Notes: generated by a model not told the origin, from the letters alone. A stretch of DNA of 40,366 bases from DASWKG01 sp036396755 (GCA_036396755.1 DASWKG010000069.1:1-40366); one strand, 5' to 3'; numbered from the stretch's first letter, positions 30,190 through 38,386 are shown. A program made the numbers and translations.

Positions 30190-31518
30190 TCACTGGACGA
30201 CGAACGCGGTCACCATCCCGAACATCCCCTCGGGCCCCTCGACGTGGGTGAGGATGTGGCAGTGGAACGCCCAGGTGCCCGGCTGGGTGGCGCGGACCAG
30301 CACGTCGACCCGCTGTCCCGGAGCGACCACGACCGTGTCGGCCGTGTACGGCTGCTCGAGCAGGTGCCCGTCGATCGCGATCACCTCCTGCGGCATGCCG
30401 TGCAGGTGCATCGGGTGGATCTGCAGACCCTCGTTCATGTAGCGCACGCGCACGACCTCCCCGCGGCTCGCCACGATCGGCGCGGTGGCGGGGAACCCCT
30501 TGCCGTTGAGGGTGAACCCGAGGGGACCGTCGTTCAGGACCATCGACACGTCCTGATCGGAGGGTGGGTCCTTCGGGTCGGGGACGATGAACGCGCCGAG
30601 GAGGCCCATCGGCACCTGCGCCGCCGCGTTGAAGTGTGAGTGGTACATGTTCGTTCCCGTGTTGCGAACGACGAACTCGTAGTCGAACGACTCACCGGGC
30701 ATCACGGCCTCTTGGTTGATGACCGGGACGCCGTCCATGTCCGCCGGGACCGTCATGCCGTGGAAGTGGATCGTGCTCGGCTCCGGCAGCTCGTTCGTGA
30801 ACTCGATGCGCACCCGGTCGCCGAGCTCGGCACGGATCTCCGGGCCCGGCACCATGCCGTTGTAGGCGTAGGCCTCGACGAAGGTCCCCGGCTCGGTCTC
30901 CCACTGCGTCGCCGCGGCGGTCACCTCATAGACCTTCGTCCCGTCGGAGGCGATGAGCGGCTCGAGGAGCTGGCCTCCCGCGCCCTGCGTCTCGGCGGGG
31001 AACTGCGCGGTCCGCTCGGCGTCGTGCTGCGCCATCTCCTCGGGGGTCATCCCGGCCATCCCGCCGCCGGCGTCGCCGGTCGCCCCGCCACCGACGACGA
31101 GGATCCCCTTCATGCCGGCGTCGGCGTGCCCCGGGACGTCGCACCGGTAGGTGTAGCTCCCGGCCGCCACGTCGCCGAGGTCGAGCCACTCGCGCGTGTC
31201 CGGGGCCAGCATGCTGGTGGCGACGCCGAGATCGGCGATCGAGAAGTTGTGCTGGGTCCCCCCCGTGTTGTGGACGAGGATCGAGACCGGGCCCGGTTCG
31301 CCCTCGAGGGTCGTGGGCTCCATGAAGACGTCCCCGAGCTGGACATGGAGCCGCTGTGGCTCCTCGGCGGCCGGGCCGCCCGAGGCGAGCCTCGCCTCGA
31401 GGTCCTCGATCTCGCTGCTCTTGAAGGCCGCCATCCCGATCGCGCCCACCCCGAACGAGGCGGCGACCAGGAACCCCAGCAGGGCCCCCAGCACCCCCCG
31501 ACGCGTCCCCTCGCCCAT
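30190..31518 (-). CDS. Multicopper oxidase with N-terminal cupredoxin domain
   Basis: Encodes 442 residues; the start is supported by GAGGAGG upstream. Residues 1-32 are a signal or anchor helix with a basic start. A coiled stretch (SSEIEDLEARLAS) leads to a plastocyanin-like domain at about 55-150 with a type 1 copper site: QHNFS, CDVPGH and GM. After a Gly/Met/Ala-rich linker comes a two-domain laccase-like oxidase at about 190-442. Its ligands are all present: H251-F-H253, H293-S-H295, H368-PM-H371-L-H373 and H419-C-H421-ILTH, with a downstream Met. This gives a trinuclear cluster plus a second type 1 site. It is exported and oxidises a metal (Cu+, Fe2+, Mn2+) or an organic donor, passing electrons to O2. 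The fused cupredoxin may feed or accept electrons. Confidence 0.9.
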   Translation of the reverse strand: MGEGTRRGVLGALLGFLVAASFGVGAIGMAAFKSSEIEDLEARLASGGPAAEEPQRLHVQLGDVFMEPTTLEGEPGPVSILVHNTGGTQHNFSIADLGVATSMLAPDTREWLDLGDVAAGSYTYRCDVPGHADAGMKGILVVGGGATGDAGGGMAGMTPEEMAQHDAERTAQFPAETQGAGGQLLEPLIASDGTKVYEVTAAATQWETEPGTFVEAYAYNGMVPGPEIRAELGDRVRIEFTNELPEPSTIHFHGMTVPADMDGVPVINQEAVMPGESFDYEFVVRNTGTNMYHSHFNAAAQVPMGLLGAFIVPDPKDPPSDQDVSMVLNDGPLGFTLNGKGFPATAPIVASRGEVVRVRYMNEGLQIHPMHLHGMPQEVIAIDGHLLEQPYTADTVVVAPGQRVDVLVRATQPGTWAFHCHILTHVEGPEGMFGMVTAFVVQ

Positions 31519-31583
31519 CCCGTCCTCCTCTCGCCGAGCCGTTCCCAGCCATTTCGACGGTTTCCGGCTCGTGGGAGCAGGGG

Positions 31584-31612
31584 CGAACGGCCCGAACCGA
31601 CCGGGCCGTTCG
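31584..31612. promoter_or_regulatory. Perfect inverted repeat between multicopper oxidase and recO
   Basis: CGAACGGCCC (31584-31593) and GGGCCGTTCG (31603-31612) form perfect 10-bp arms around a 9-nt loop. It lies upstream of both divergent genes, so it is not a terminator. It spans the -35 region of recO. It could be an operator for one or both genes. Confidence 0.55.
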
Positions 31613-31628
31613 GACCGTGGTCGTCGGC

Positions 31629-31634
31629 TACGAT
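31629..31634 (+). promoter_or_regulatory. -10 box TACGAT for recO
   Basis: TACGAT ends 6 nt before ATG 31641, predicting a leaderless recO-uppS message. The same hexamer and spacing occur at lepA. Confidence 0.65.
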
Positions 31635-31640
31635 TCGAGC

Positions 31641-32390
31641 ATGCCGCTGTACCGGGAGCAGGGGATCGTGCTGGGCGCCTTCAAGCTCGGCGAGGCCGAC
31701 AAGATCCTCACGATCCTCACCCAGGGGTCGGGGAAGGTGCGGGCGGTCGCGAAGGGCCTCCGGCGCACGAAGAGCCGCTTCGGCGCCCGGCTCGAGCCCT
31801 TCACCCACGTCGACCTCCAGCTCTACCGGGGCCGGAACCTCGACACGGTGACGCAGGCCGAGATCATCGACGTCTTCCCGGGCGTCCGCGGCGACTTCGG
31901 CCTGTTCTCGGCGGGTGAGGCGATGCTCGAGACGGCCGACAAGGTGGCCGAGGAGCACGAGCGGAACGTTCGGCTGTTCCTGCTCCTGCTCAAGGGCCTG
32001 CGCGCGCTCGAGCCCGGGCCCGCCGACCCGGCCGCCGTCGCCGAGTCGTTCATCGTCAAGCTGCTGCAGCTCTCGGGGTTCGGCCCCATCCTCGGCGCGT
32101 GCGCCGTCTGCAGCCGGACCGAGGTCACCCGCTTCTCGCACGCCCAGGGCGGGGCGGTCTGCGACGACTGCCGCGACCGTGACGCCCGCCGCGCCGCCCC
32201 CGGCGCGCTCGCCTGGCTGGCCTGGCTCGCGACGGAGGATCTCGACTCGGCGGGGAGCGGCCCGCCACCGAACGGCGTTCGGGGCGAGGCACGCGCGCTG
32301 CTCTACGGCTTCGCCGAGTACCATCTCGAGCGCCGGCTTCGCAGCCTGCCGCTCCTGGCACGCATCGAGGCGCACGCCGCGCCCCGATGA
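31641..32390 (+). CDS. recO: DNA repair protein RecO
   Basis: Encodes 249 residues. ATG 31641 is chosen over the in-frame GTG 31617, which precedes the -10 box. The N-terminal OB fold begins YREQGIVLGAFKLGEADKILTILTQGSGKVRAVAKGLRR, a standard RecO start. The helical part contains LRALEPGPADPAAVAESFIVKLLQLSGF. The zinc site is CAVCSR with CDDC. RecO loads RecA on SSB-coated DNA together with RecR in recombinational repair. era-recO-uppS order is common in actinobacteria. The stop overlaps the uppS start by 4 nt (ATGA). Confidence 0.94.
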   Translation: MPLYREQGIVLGAFKLGEADKILTILTQGSGKVRAVAKGLRRTKSRFGARLEPFTHVDLQLYRGRNLDTVTQAEIIDVFPGVRGDFGLFSAGEAMLETADKVAEEHERNVRLFLLLLKGLRALEPGPADPAAVAESFIVKLLQLSGFGPILGACAVCSRTEVTRFSHAQGGAVCDDCRDRDARRAAPGALAWLAWLATEDLDSAGSGPPPNGVRGEARALLYGFAEYHLERRLRSLPLLARIEAHAAPR

Positions 32391-33115
32391 CCCTCCGCGG
32401 CGACCTCGACCTCCGCCGGCTCCCGGCCCACGTCGCCATCGTCATGGACGGGAACGGACGTTGGGCGAAGGAGCGCGGGCTCCCTCGCACGAAGGGCCAC
32501 GAGCAGGGGGAGCGCGCGCTCTACGACGTCGTCGATGGAGCGCTCGAGATCGGGCTGCGTCACCTCACCGTCTACGCGTTCTCGACGGAGAACTGGAGGC
32601 GTCCCCCGAGCGAGGTTCGCTTCCTGATGGGCTTCAACCGCTCGATCATCCATAGCCGCCGCGACGAGCTGCACGAGCGGGGGGTGCGCATCCGGTTCCT
32701 GGGGCGGCGGGGGAGGCCGCTCCCGCGGTCGGTCGCCGCCGAGATGGATGAGGCGGAGCGGATGACGGCGCGCAACGGGAAGCTCACGCTGACGATCGCG
32801 CTCAACTACGGGGGCCGGACCGAGATCGTCGACGCCGTCCGGCGCGTGCTCGAGGACCGAGACGCGGGGCGCCTTCGGGGACGCCTGACGGAGAAGAGCA
32901 TCTCGGCTCGCCTGTACGACCCGGACCTGCCCGACCCCGACCTCGTGATCCGCACCTCGGGCGAGATGCGCACGTCGAACTTCCTCGTCTGGCAGGCGGC
33001 CTACGCCGAGCTGTGGTTCACCCCGGTCCTCTGGCCCGACTTCAGCCGCGAGCACCTGTTCGAGGCGATCCGTGACTTCCAGAAGCGCGACCGCCGTTTC
33101 GGCGGCATCGGATAG
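32387..33115 (+). CDS. uppS: Isoprenyl (polyprenyl) diphosphate synthase, UppS type
   Basis: Encodes 242 residues, coupled to recO. The cis-prenyltransferase motifs are intact: VAIVMDGNGRWA with catalytic D21, the HEQGERAL substrate-binding region, YAFSTENW, and RTSGEMRTSNFLVWQAAYAELWFTP near the C-terminus. The enzyme condenses isopentenyl diphosphate units in Z configuration to make undecaprenyl or decaprenyl diphosphate, the lipid carrier for cell-wall synthesis. Product chain length cannot be told from the sequence. A strong hairpin follows. Confidence 0.96.
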   Translation: MTLRGDLDLRRLPAHVAIVMDGNGRWAKERGLPRTKGHEQGERALYDVVDGALEIGLRHLTVYAFSTENWRRPPSEVRFLMGFNRSIIHSRRDELHERGVRIRFLGRRGRPLPRSVAAEMDEAERMTARNGKLTLTIALNYGGRTEIVDAVRRVLEDRDAGRLRGRLTEKSISARLYDPDLPDPDLVIRTSGEMRTSNFLVWQAAYAELWFTPVLWPDFSREHLFEAIRDFQKRDRRFGGIG

Positions 33116-33126
33116 CGCCGGGAACG

Positions 33127-33160
33127 GGGAAAGGGCCGGCCCGAAGGCCGGCCCTTTCCC
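33127..33160. terminator. Bidirectional hairpin terminator
   Basis: A perfect 15-bp stem (33127-33141 with 33146-33160) around CGAA. The stem contains AAA/TTT but no T-run follows on either side. It lies between convergent uppS and the giant propeller gene and can serve both. Confidence 0.85.
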
Positions 33161-33176
33161 GGGATCCACTCGGTGG

Positions 33177-36100
33177 CTAGGTCGGCGAGTTCTTGAACTC
33201 CTTGGCACAGGAGCCCATGGTAAGCCCGTCCGAGAGCAGGCCGCTGTAGATCACCACGTGCTTGCCCTGTTCGTAGGACACCGGGACCACACCGGGTGTG
33301 TTCGCGAACTTCCCGTCGGCACCCGTCGTGGCCGACGCGACCGCCTCGGTGCTGTCCCGCTCCACCGTCACCGTGTTCCCCGGGGCCCAGCCCTGCCCGC
33401 CCAGGAGGACGGAGGTGGAGGCCCCGACCGTTCCCTCGCCCGGCTTGATGGCGCAGGTGGCGTTGGACGGGGCGCCCGACGGAGCCTTGACCGTGAAGAC
33501 CTTGGCGCAGGTGGCCGAGTCCCCGTTCTGGTCCAGCGCCCGGAAGAACACGACGTGGGACCCCTGGGTAAGGGTGCTGGGGATCGTCCCCGGCGCGTCG
33601 TTGAACTTCCCGGCGGCATCGGTCATGAAGCTCCCCACCGGCAGCCCGACGTCACCGTCGATCGTGGCGTCCACCATCGTGCTGAAGCCCCAACCCGAGC
33701 CGTCCAGCTTCACGGGGACCGCGGCGCCGAACGGCACCGAGTTCGGCGTTCCGCTGCAGGCCGGCATGGGCACCGACGGCTTTGGTGCCGTCAGCACGAT
33801 GGTCTTGAACTCGTTCGAGGCCAGGGTGAACTCCGCCTTGGCGTGGAGCTCTTGACCGGCCAGGTTCACCGTCGCGTCGAGCTTGTAGTACGAGCCGTGG
33901 GGATCCCCTGCCATCGTGGCCGGGAGGTTCTGGTTCTCGTAGTGATAGGTGAACGCCTCACAGCTCGTCGGCGGCGAGACCGTGGTCGGAGCCAGGCTCT
34001 TCGCCGTGATGTTCTTCGCCGGGTCGACGCCCACCGTGGTGAGCTTCAGCTCCTTCACGGTGGAGATCGGCGTCCCGAAGCGGTCCACGACCAGGACGCG
34101 GATGCCCCGCCCCGTGGCCTCGCCGCAGAACGACACCGTCTTCGCCGGGACGTCGCCCGGACCCGGGCTCCCGTCGTCGACGATCGTCAGCGTCCCCCGG
34201 ACGGCCCGCTGGGGACCGCCCGCCGGGTGGAACAGGATCGACCGGTCGATGTTGGTGTTCGGGGCGAGACGCTGTCCCACCAGCGACCCTCCAGTGTCGG
34301 AGTAGGCCGCCGGGTACGCGGTCGTGGCGAAGTCGTACCGGTCGACGATGAGCTCCGCCTGCCCGGGGTTGCTGATGGTGGTGGGCAGGCTCTCCCCGCA
34401 CGGGCCGACGCAGACCGGGTCGACCACGGTCGGCGGGAAGATGATCGTGTCGGGTGCCGCCTCGATCGACGGCACGATCCCCGCGCCGTCGAGGCCGACG
34501 AAGTAGTTCGGGTTGCTCGGGTCGTCGGTGTCGATCTCTAGGACGGCCACCCGGTTGCCCTCGTCGCTCGGGTTGAACCGAACGGTGAAGTCGAGGTGGT
34601 TCCCCGCGCCGATCGTCTGGGGGAGCGACGGCGGCCCCACCAGGGTGAAGTCCGCCGCGTTCGTCCCGGTGATGTCGGCATCGGTGACCCGCATGTCGCA
34701 GTCGTCACACGAGGCCTGGTTGTAGACGGTGACGATCAGGTCGCTCGAGTGAGGCTCGGTGCGGTCGTCGACCGGCACCCCGCCGAAGTTCAGCGAGAGC
34801 GTCGAGATCGAGGACTCCCCGGTGACCCCGGTCCCCGAGGCGGGGATCGTCTTCGTGGGCTCGAACGGGTCGTCGGAGTTCACCTGGAACTCCGCCGTCT
34901 TGTTCCCGGGGCTGACCGGCGTGAAGCGGACCGTGAAGTCGGCGTGGCCCCCGGGCGGGATCGTGACCGGGGTCGCCGGGCCGGAGCTCACCTGGAACTC
35001 GGGGCTCCCCGACGAGCGGAAGAACGCGTTCACGTGGAGGTCCGCCGATCCGACGTTGAAGATCTGGATGACCTTCTCCTTCGAGGTGCCTACGGCCACG
35101 TTCCCGAAGGCCAGGTCGCCGTTGATGGCCATCAGCGGGCCGTCGGCCCCCGTGAGCTCGAACGTGCTGCGGCCGTAGGTGCCGACGCGCAGGATCGGCG
35201 GTTCGGCCGTGTCGTCCATCACGAGGGTCCGGGCGTCCACCACCGGAAGGCCCAGGCCGAGCCGGAACCAGGTGGCTCCCAGGTCGGTGCTGCGGAACAC
35301 GTTGCCGTCGTTCGACACGATGATCGAGTGCGGCGAGGTGCCCGCGTCGATCACCACCGAGTGCGTGGGCAGGTCGGGAAGGTTCGTCATGGCCTGCCCA
35401 TCGGTGCCGCTGATGTCGGTCCAGCTCGTCCCGCCGTTGGTGGTGAGGTAGACGTGCTCGGTGCGGTTCGGGGGAGCGACGTTCGAGAAGCCGCCGACCA
35501 CGGCCACGGCCATGTCGGTGTTCGTGGGGTCGATGGCCACTCCGTTCACCCGGCCGGTGGTGCCGGGAAGCTGGAACTCGCTCCAGGTTGGAGTGGCGGC
35601 GGTGGCGTTGATCGAGCGGGCCACCCGCCCGTTGGAGAGCCCAACCCACAGGACGTTCGAGTCAAGCTTCGACGTGGCGATGGCGCGGATGTTCCCCGTG
35701 AACGTGACCAGCTCGGTCATCGTCGCGGTGGCGTCGGTGCTCCGCCAGAGGTCGCCGTTGCCATTGAAGCCGATGCCGGTGGCCTCGCCGACCCAGACGG
35801 TGTCCACGTCGTTCGGGTCGATGGCGATGCGCCAGGCGCCCCCCGTGGGCTGCGCGGTCGTGTTCGACCAGGTGTCACCGCCGTCGGTGGTCACCTTCAT
35901 CGTGCCGTTGCGGTGCGAGTACGCGTTCGTGGCATCGGTCGGGTCGATCGCGACCGGACCGCCGTCGCCGTTCTGGCCCTGGTGCCAGTCGGTGCCGGCG
36001 TAACCGGTCCGGTCGTGCAGGGTGCCGTTGTCCTGCGTCCCGCCCATGGTCACGGCCCTGTTGGTGGCGCTTCCGCGGCCCATGTCGATCTGCTTGAACA

Positions 36101-37625
36101 GGACGGTGGCCACGCCCTCGTTGAGGCTGGTCCAGGTGGTGCCGCCGTCGAGGGTGCGGTGCAGGCCGCCGTCGGTGCCCACGTACATGTCGGTGGGGGC
36201 GCCGCCGCTCCAGTGGGTCGAGGGGCTGAAGGTGATGGCGTGGTGGTCCCAGTGGATCAGGTTGCGGCTGATCGCCGGGATGCCGAAGGTGGCGCCGCCG
36301 TCCGTGGAGAGGTACAGCTCCTGGAAGGCGATGTACACGCGGTCCGCGTCCTGGGGGTCGACGCCGACCGTCTGGTCGTAGCCGCACTGGCAGCCGCCGT
36401 TGTCGGCGGCCGCGTCATCGGCCCCGATCGGAGCCACGACGCCGTTGTCCTGCTTGGCCCAGTTCGCGCCGCCGTCGTCGGAGCGGTACAGCCCGTTCCA
36501 AGGGTTGCCGACGGTCGCGTACATCCGCTGGTCGTCGGAGACGCCCTGGGCCAGCGCGATGTACGCGAGGCCGGAGGTGGGCCCGCCGTTGAGAGCGGTG
36601 AAGAGGTTGCCGGCCAGGGGGAAGGTGGCGCCGGAGTCGGTCGACACCAGGATCCCGGTGCCTGTCCTCGAGGCGTACACCCGGGTGGGGTCCGTCACGT
36701 CGAGGTCGATGTCGGTGATGTTGCCGTTGATGATGGGATCGCCGTCGTCGAACATCGGTGCGTTGTCGCCGAAGTTCGTGCCGCCGTCGACGGAGCGGAA
36801 GACGCCGCCGTTGGTAGCGAGCAGGAGCACGCCGGGGGCGGGGAGGACGATGCGGTTGATGCCGAGCTGTGGGCCGCTGAAGATCGCGCCCGGGTCGAGC
36901 ACCGTCCACGTCTCGCCCATGTCGACCGACCGGTAGAGGCCGGCCGCCCGGGAGAACCCGGTGCTGGAGCCGGCGCCGCCGGACCCGTCGAAGTTGTTGC
37001 CGGACCCCGCGTAGACGATCGAGGGGTTGCTGGGGTCGAGGGAGACCGCGCCCATCGACAGGGACGGGAGGAAGTCGGTCTTGGCCTCCCAGCTCGCTCC
37101 GCCGTCGGTGGACTTCCAGATGCCGCCATCGTTCGTGGCGACGTAGATGATGCGGTCGGTGGTGTTCCGCGGGTCGATGGCGAGGTCGAGCACCTCACCA
37201 GCGTTGGGGCCGGTCCCCATGAAGATCTGGTCGGCGTCGACCCGGATCGGGCCGGGGCCCACCTGGGTCCACTGGGCGCCCTGGACGCCGGAGCCGGGTG
37301 CGCCGATCATGTCGGCCGACACCGGCATCTCCATCGTCTGCTGGATGCCCTTGAGCCAGAGGTCGTTCCGCAGGAGACCAGTAGGGTCCAGGTGGTTCTG
37401 GACGAGATCGAGTTGTTCGAACATCCGGGCGTTCCGGGCCTCGAACCCCTCGAGGATGGGATCGGAGGTGGTGTTGAGCACGGAGAGCGGGTCCGTGTGG
37501 CCGCTCTCCATCTCGGCGATGGCCTTCCTCGCCTCCTTCACCAACGAATCCGTCGGCTCCTCCGCGGCGACCGCGGACGGCGCGAGCATTCCAAGCAGCA
37601 GCAACAGGGGTACGAGACGTCGCAC
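33177..37625 (-). CDS. Giant secreted Asp-box propeller protein with ASH and Ig-like domains
   Basis: Encodes 1482 residues from GTG 37625, fixed by AAAGGAGAGG and the signal peptide (VRRLVPLLLLLGMLAPSAVAA). A helical region (about 25-90) is followed by many Asp-box repeats to about residue 830 (KSTDGGASW, RSVDMGETW, VSTDSGATF, RSDDGGANW, TTDGGDTW, TTNGGTSW, RSTDLGATW), probably two fused beta-propellers of the VPS10/sortilin-like or BNR type. Three ASH/choice-of-anchor-D domains follow at about 830-1180 (LAFGNVAVGT, LSLNFGGVPV, IIFPPTVV; each ending FTVRF.P...). The last about 190 residues are two tandem Ig-like repeats (GAAVPVKLDGSGW; GASTSVLLGGQGW), with cysteines. No LPXTG or terminal membrane helix, so secreted or wall-associated. 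Function unknown: surface adhesion or glycan binding are possible. Confidence 0.85.
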   Translation of the reverse strand: MRRLVPLLLLLGMLAPSAVAAEEPTDSLVKEARKAIAEMESGHTDPLSVLNTTSDPILEGFEARNARMFEQLDLVQNHLDPTGLLRNDLWLKGIQQTMEMPVSADMIGAPGSGVQGAQWTQVGPGPIRVDADQIFMGTGPNAGEVLDLAIDPRNTTDRIIYVATNDGGIWKSTDGGASWEAKTDFLPSLSMGAVSLDPSNPSIVYAGSGNNFDGSGGAGSSTGFSRAAGLYRSVDMGETWTVLDPGAIFSGPQLGINRIVLPAPGVLLLATNGGVFRSVDGGTNFGDNAPMFDDGDPIINGNITDIDLDVTDPTRVYASRTGTGILVSTDSGATFPLAGNLFTALNGGPTSGLAYIALAQGVSDDQRMYATVGNPWNGLYRSDDGGANWAKQDNGVVAPIGADDAAADNGGCQCGYDQTVGVDPQDADRVYIAFQELYLSTDGGATFGIPAISRNLIHWDHHAITFSPSTHWSGGAPTDMYVGTDGGLHRTLDGGTTWTSLNEGVATVLFKQIDMGRGSATNRAVTMGGTQDNGTLHDRTGYAGTDWHQGQNGDGGPVAIDPTDATNAYSHRNGTMKVTTDGGDTWSNTTAQPTGGAWRIAIDPNDVDTVWVGEATGIGFNGNGDLWRSTDATATMTELVTFTGNIRAIATSKLDSNVLWVGLSNGRVARSINATAATPTWSEFQLPGTTGRVNGVAIDPTNTDMAVAVVGGFSNVAPPNRTEHVYLTTNGGTSWTDISGTDGQAMTNLPDLPTHSVVIDAGTSPHSIIVSNDGNVFRSTDLGATWFRLGLGLPVVDARTLVMDDTAEPPILRVGTYGRSTFELTGADGPLMAINGDLAFGNVAVGTSKEKVIQIFNVGSADLHVNAFFRSSGSPEFQVSSGPATPVTIPPGGHADFTVRFTPVSPGNKTAEFQVNSDDPFEPTKTIPASGTGVTGESSISTLSLNFGGVPVDDRTEPHSSDLIVTVYNQASCDDCDMRVTDADITGTNAADFTLVGPPSLPQTIGAGNHLDFTVRFNPSDEGNRVAVLEIDTDDPSNPNYFVGLDGAGIVPSIEAAPDTIIFPPTVVDPVCVGPCGESLPTTISNPGQAELIVDRYDFATTAYPAAYSDTGGSLVGQRLAPNTNIDRSILFHPAGGPQRAVRGTLTIVDDGSPGPGDVPAKTVSFCGEATGRGIRVLVVDRFGTPISTVKELKLTTVGVDPAKNITAKSLAPTTVSPPTSCEAFTYHYENQNLPATMAGDPHGSYYKLDATVNLAGQELHAKAEFTLASNEFKTIVLTAPKPSVPMPACSGTPNSVPFGAAVPVKLDGSGWGFSTMVDATIDGDVGLPVGSFMTDAAGKFNDAPGTIPSTLTQGSHVVFFRALDQNGDSATCAKVFTVKAPSGAPSNATCAIKPGEGTVGASTSVLLGGQGWAPGNTVTVERDSTEAVASATTGADGKFANTPGVVPVSYEQGKHVVIYSGLLSDGLTMGSCAKEFKNSPT

Positions 37626-37714
37626 AGACCTCTCCTTTCGAGCGGGCCCTCCGGGAGAGGTTCTGCGGGCGAGGCATCTCTGCGGCGGGCGGTTTAGGGC
37701 GCTTGTACCGCGGG

Positions 37715-37744
37715 AAAATACATAGGTTCGGGCGCTGCTGTCAA
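37715..37744 (-). promoter_or_regulatory. Sigma-70-type promoter of the giant gene
   Basis: On the minus strand TTGACA (37739-37744) and TATTTT (37715-37720) are separated by 18 bp. A transcript would have a leader of about 80 nt with AAAGGAGAGG near its end. It is the best full-consensus promoter in the window. Confidence 0.7.
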
Positions 37745-37801
37745 CCACTTGGCCTACTTCCACCCGACCGATTGATTTGGGCAGTCGCACAATGCGAATG
37801 C

Positions 37802-37835
37802 AACAAAGGGGCGGATCGAAGCCCACCCCTTTGTT
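37802..37835 (-). terminator. Terminator of the plastocyanin-like gene
   Basis: AACAAAGGGG pairs with CCCCTTTGTT (arms 37802-37811 and 37826-37835), with two more G-C pairs inside one mismatch. Read on the minus strand it ends in TTTGTTGCATT, which is U-rich for this genome. Confidence 0.75.
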
Positions 37836-37856
37836 CGCCGGAACGCCCTGCGGCTC

Positions 37857-38249
37857 CTAGGTGACGGTGATGGTTCCCGTCATGTCCGGATGGATCGCAC
37901 AGTGGTACGGGAACTCTCCCGGTTCATCGAAGGTCGCGCTGCCGGAGCCGCCCTGCTCGAGCGTGCCGGTGTCGAAGGTGCCGTCGTCGGCCGTCGCCGT
38001 GTGGGGGGCCGAGTCGTCATTCGTCCAGGTCACCTCGGTGCCGGCGGCCACCTCGAGGTCCGCCGGGTCGAACGCGAAGCCCGCGATGGTCACGCCGCCG
38101 TCGCCGGCCGGCTCTTCCGTGGGCTCGGTCGACTCGGTCTCGGTCGTCTCCGGTGTCTCGGGCTCGGCCTCGTCATCCCCCCCGCCGCACGCGGCGAGCA
38201 GCAGGGTGGCGGCGAGCGCCGCCGCTCCGAATCGCATCGATCTCCTCAT
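37857..38249 (-). CDS. Plastocyanin/cupredoxin-like lipoprotein
   Basis: Encodes 130 residues; GAGGGGGAAG precedes the ATG. Signal MRRSMRFGAAALAATLLLAACGGG has lipobox LLAAC, so it is lipid-anchored on the outer face. An acidic Thr/Glu/Pro linker (about 25-50) carries a cupredoxin domain (VTIAGFAFDPADLEVAAGTEVTWTN...). The type 1 copper ligands are His in APHTAT, then Cys and His in YHCAIHP and the Met in DMTG. It can shuttle single electrons at the membrane. The partner is unknown; the multicopper oxidase 6 kb away is a candidate only by chemistry. Confidence 0.9.
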   Translation of the reverse strand: MRRSMRFGAAALAATLLLAACGGGDDEAEPETPETTETESTEPTEEPAGDGGVTIAGFAFDPADLEVAAGTEVTWTNDDSAPHTATADDGTFDTGTLEQGGSGSATFDEPGEFPYHCAIHPDMTGTITVT

Positions 38250-38280
38250 GCTTCCCCCTCTCGGATCGGTCCGGTGGAAA

Positions 38281-38286
38281 GGTATA
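38281..38286 (-). promoter_or_regulatory. Possible -10 box TATACC for the cupredoxin lipoprotein
   Basis: TATACC on the minus strand lies about 31 nt before the ATG at 38249. It sits inside the palindrome GGTATACC, so it could in principle also act on the plus strand. Confidence 0.4.
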
Positions 38287-38351
38287 CCCCGTTCCTCCGC
38301 GTTTGGATGGACGCGGGTCCCGGGATCGCGGCTATCATGACGCCACGCCAG

Positions 38352-38370
38352 CGGCCGGTGCCACCGGCCG
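38352..38370. repeat. Palindrome upstream of glyS
   Basis: CGGCCGGTG and CACCGGCCG flank a single C, 17-35 nt before the glyS ATG and between TATCAT (38333-38338, possible -10 box) and the ribosome binding site. It could be an operator or fold with slipped pairing in the leader. Confidence 0.45.
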
Positions 38371-38386
38371 GGAAAGGGGGTTCGGC

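Noticed and set aside
34596..37697. Plus-strand open frame of about 1030 codons inside the giant propeller gene
   Set aside because: The minus strand encodes signal peptide, Asp-boxes and ASH domains with a promoter and ribosome site. The plus-strand frame has only Gly/Val/Asp/Arg-rich sequence.
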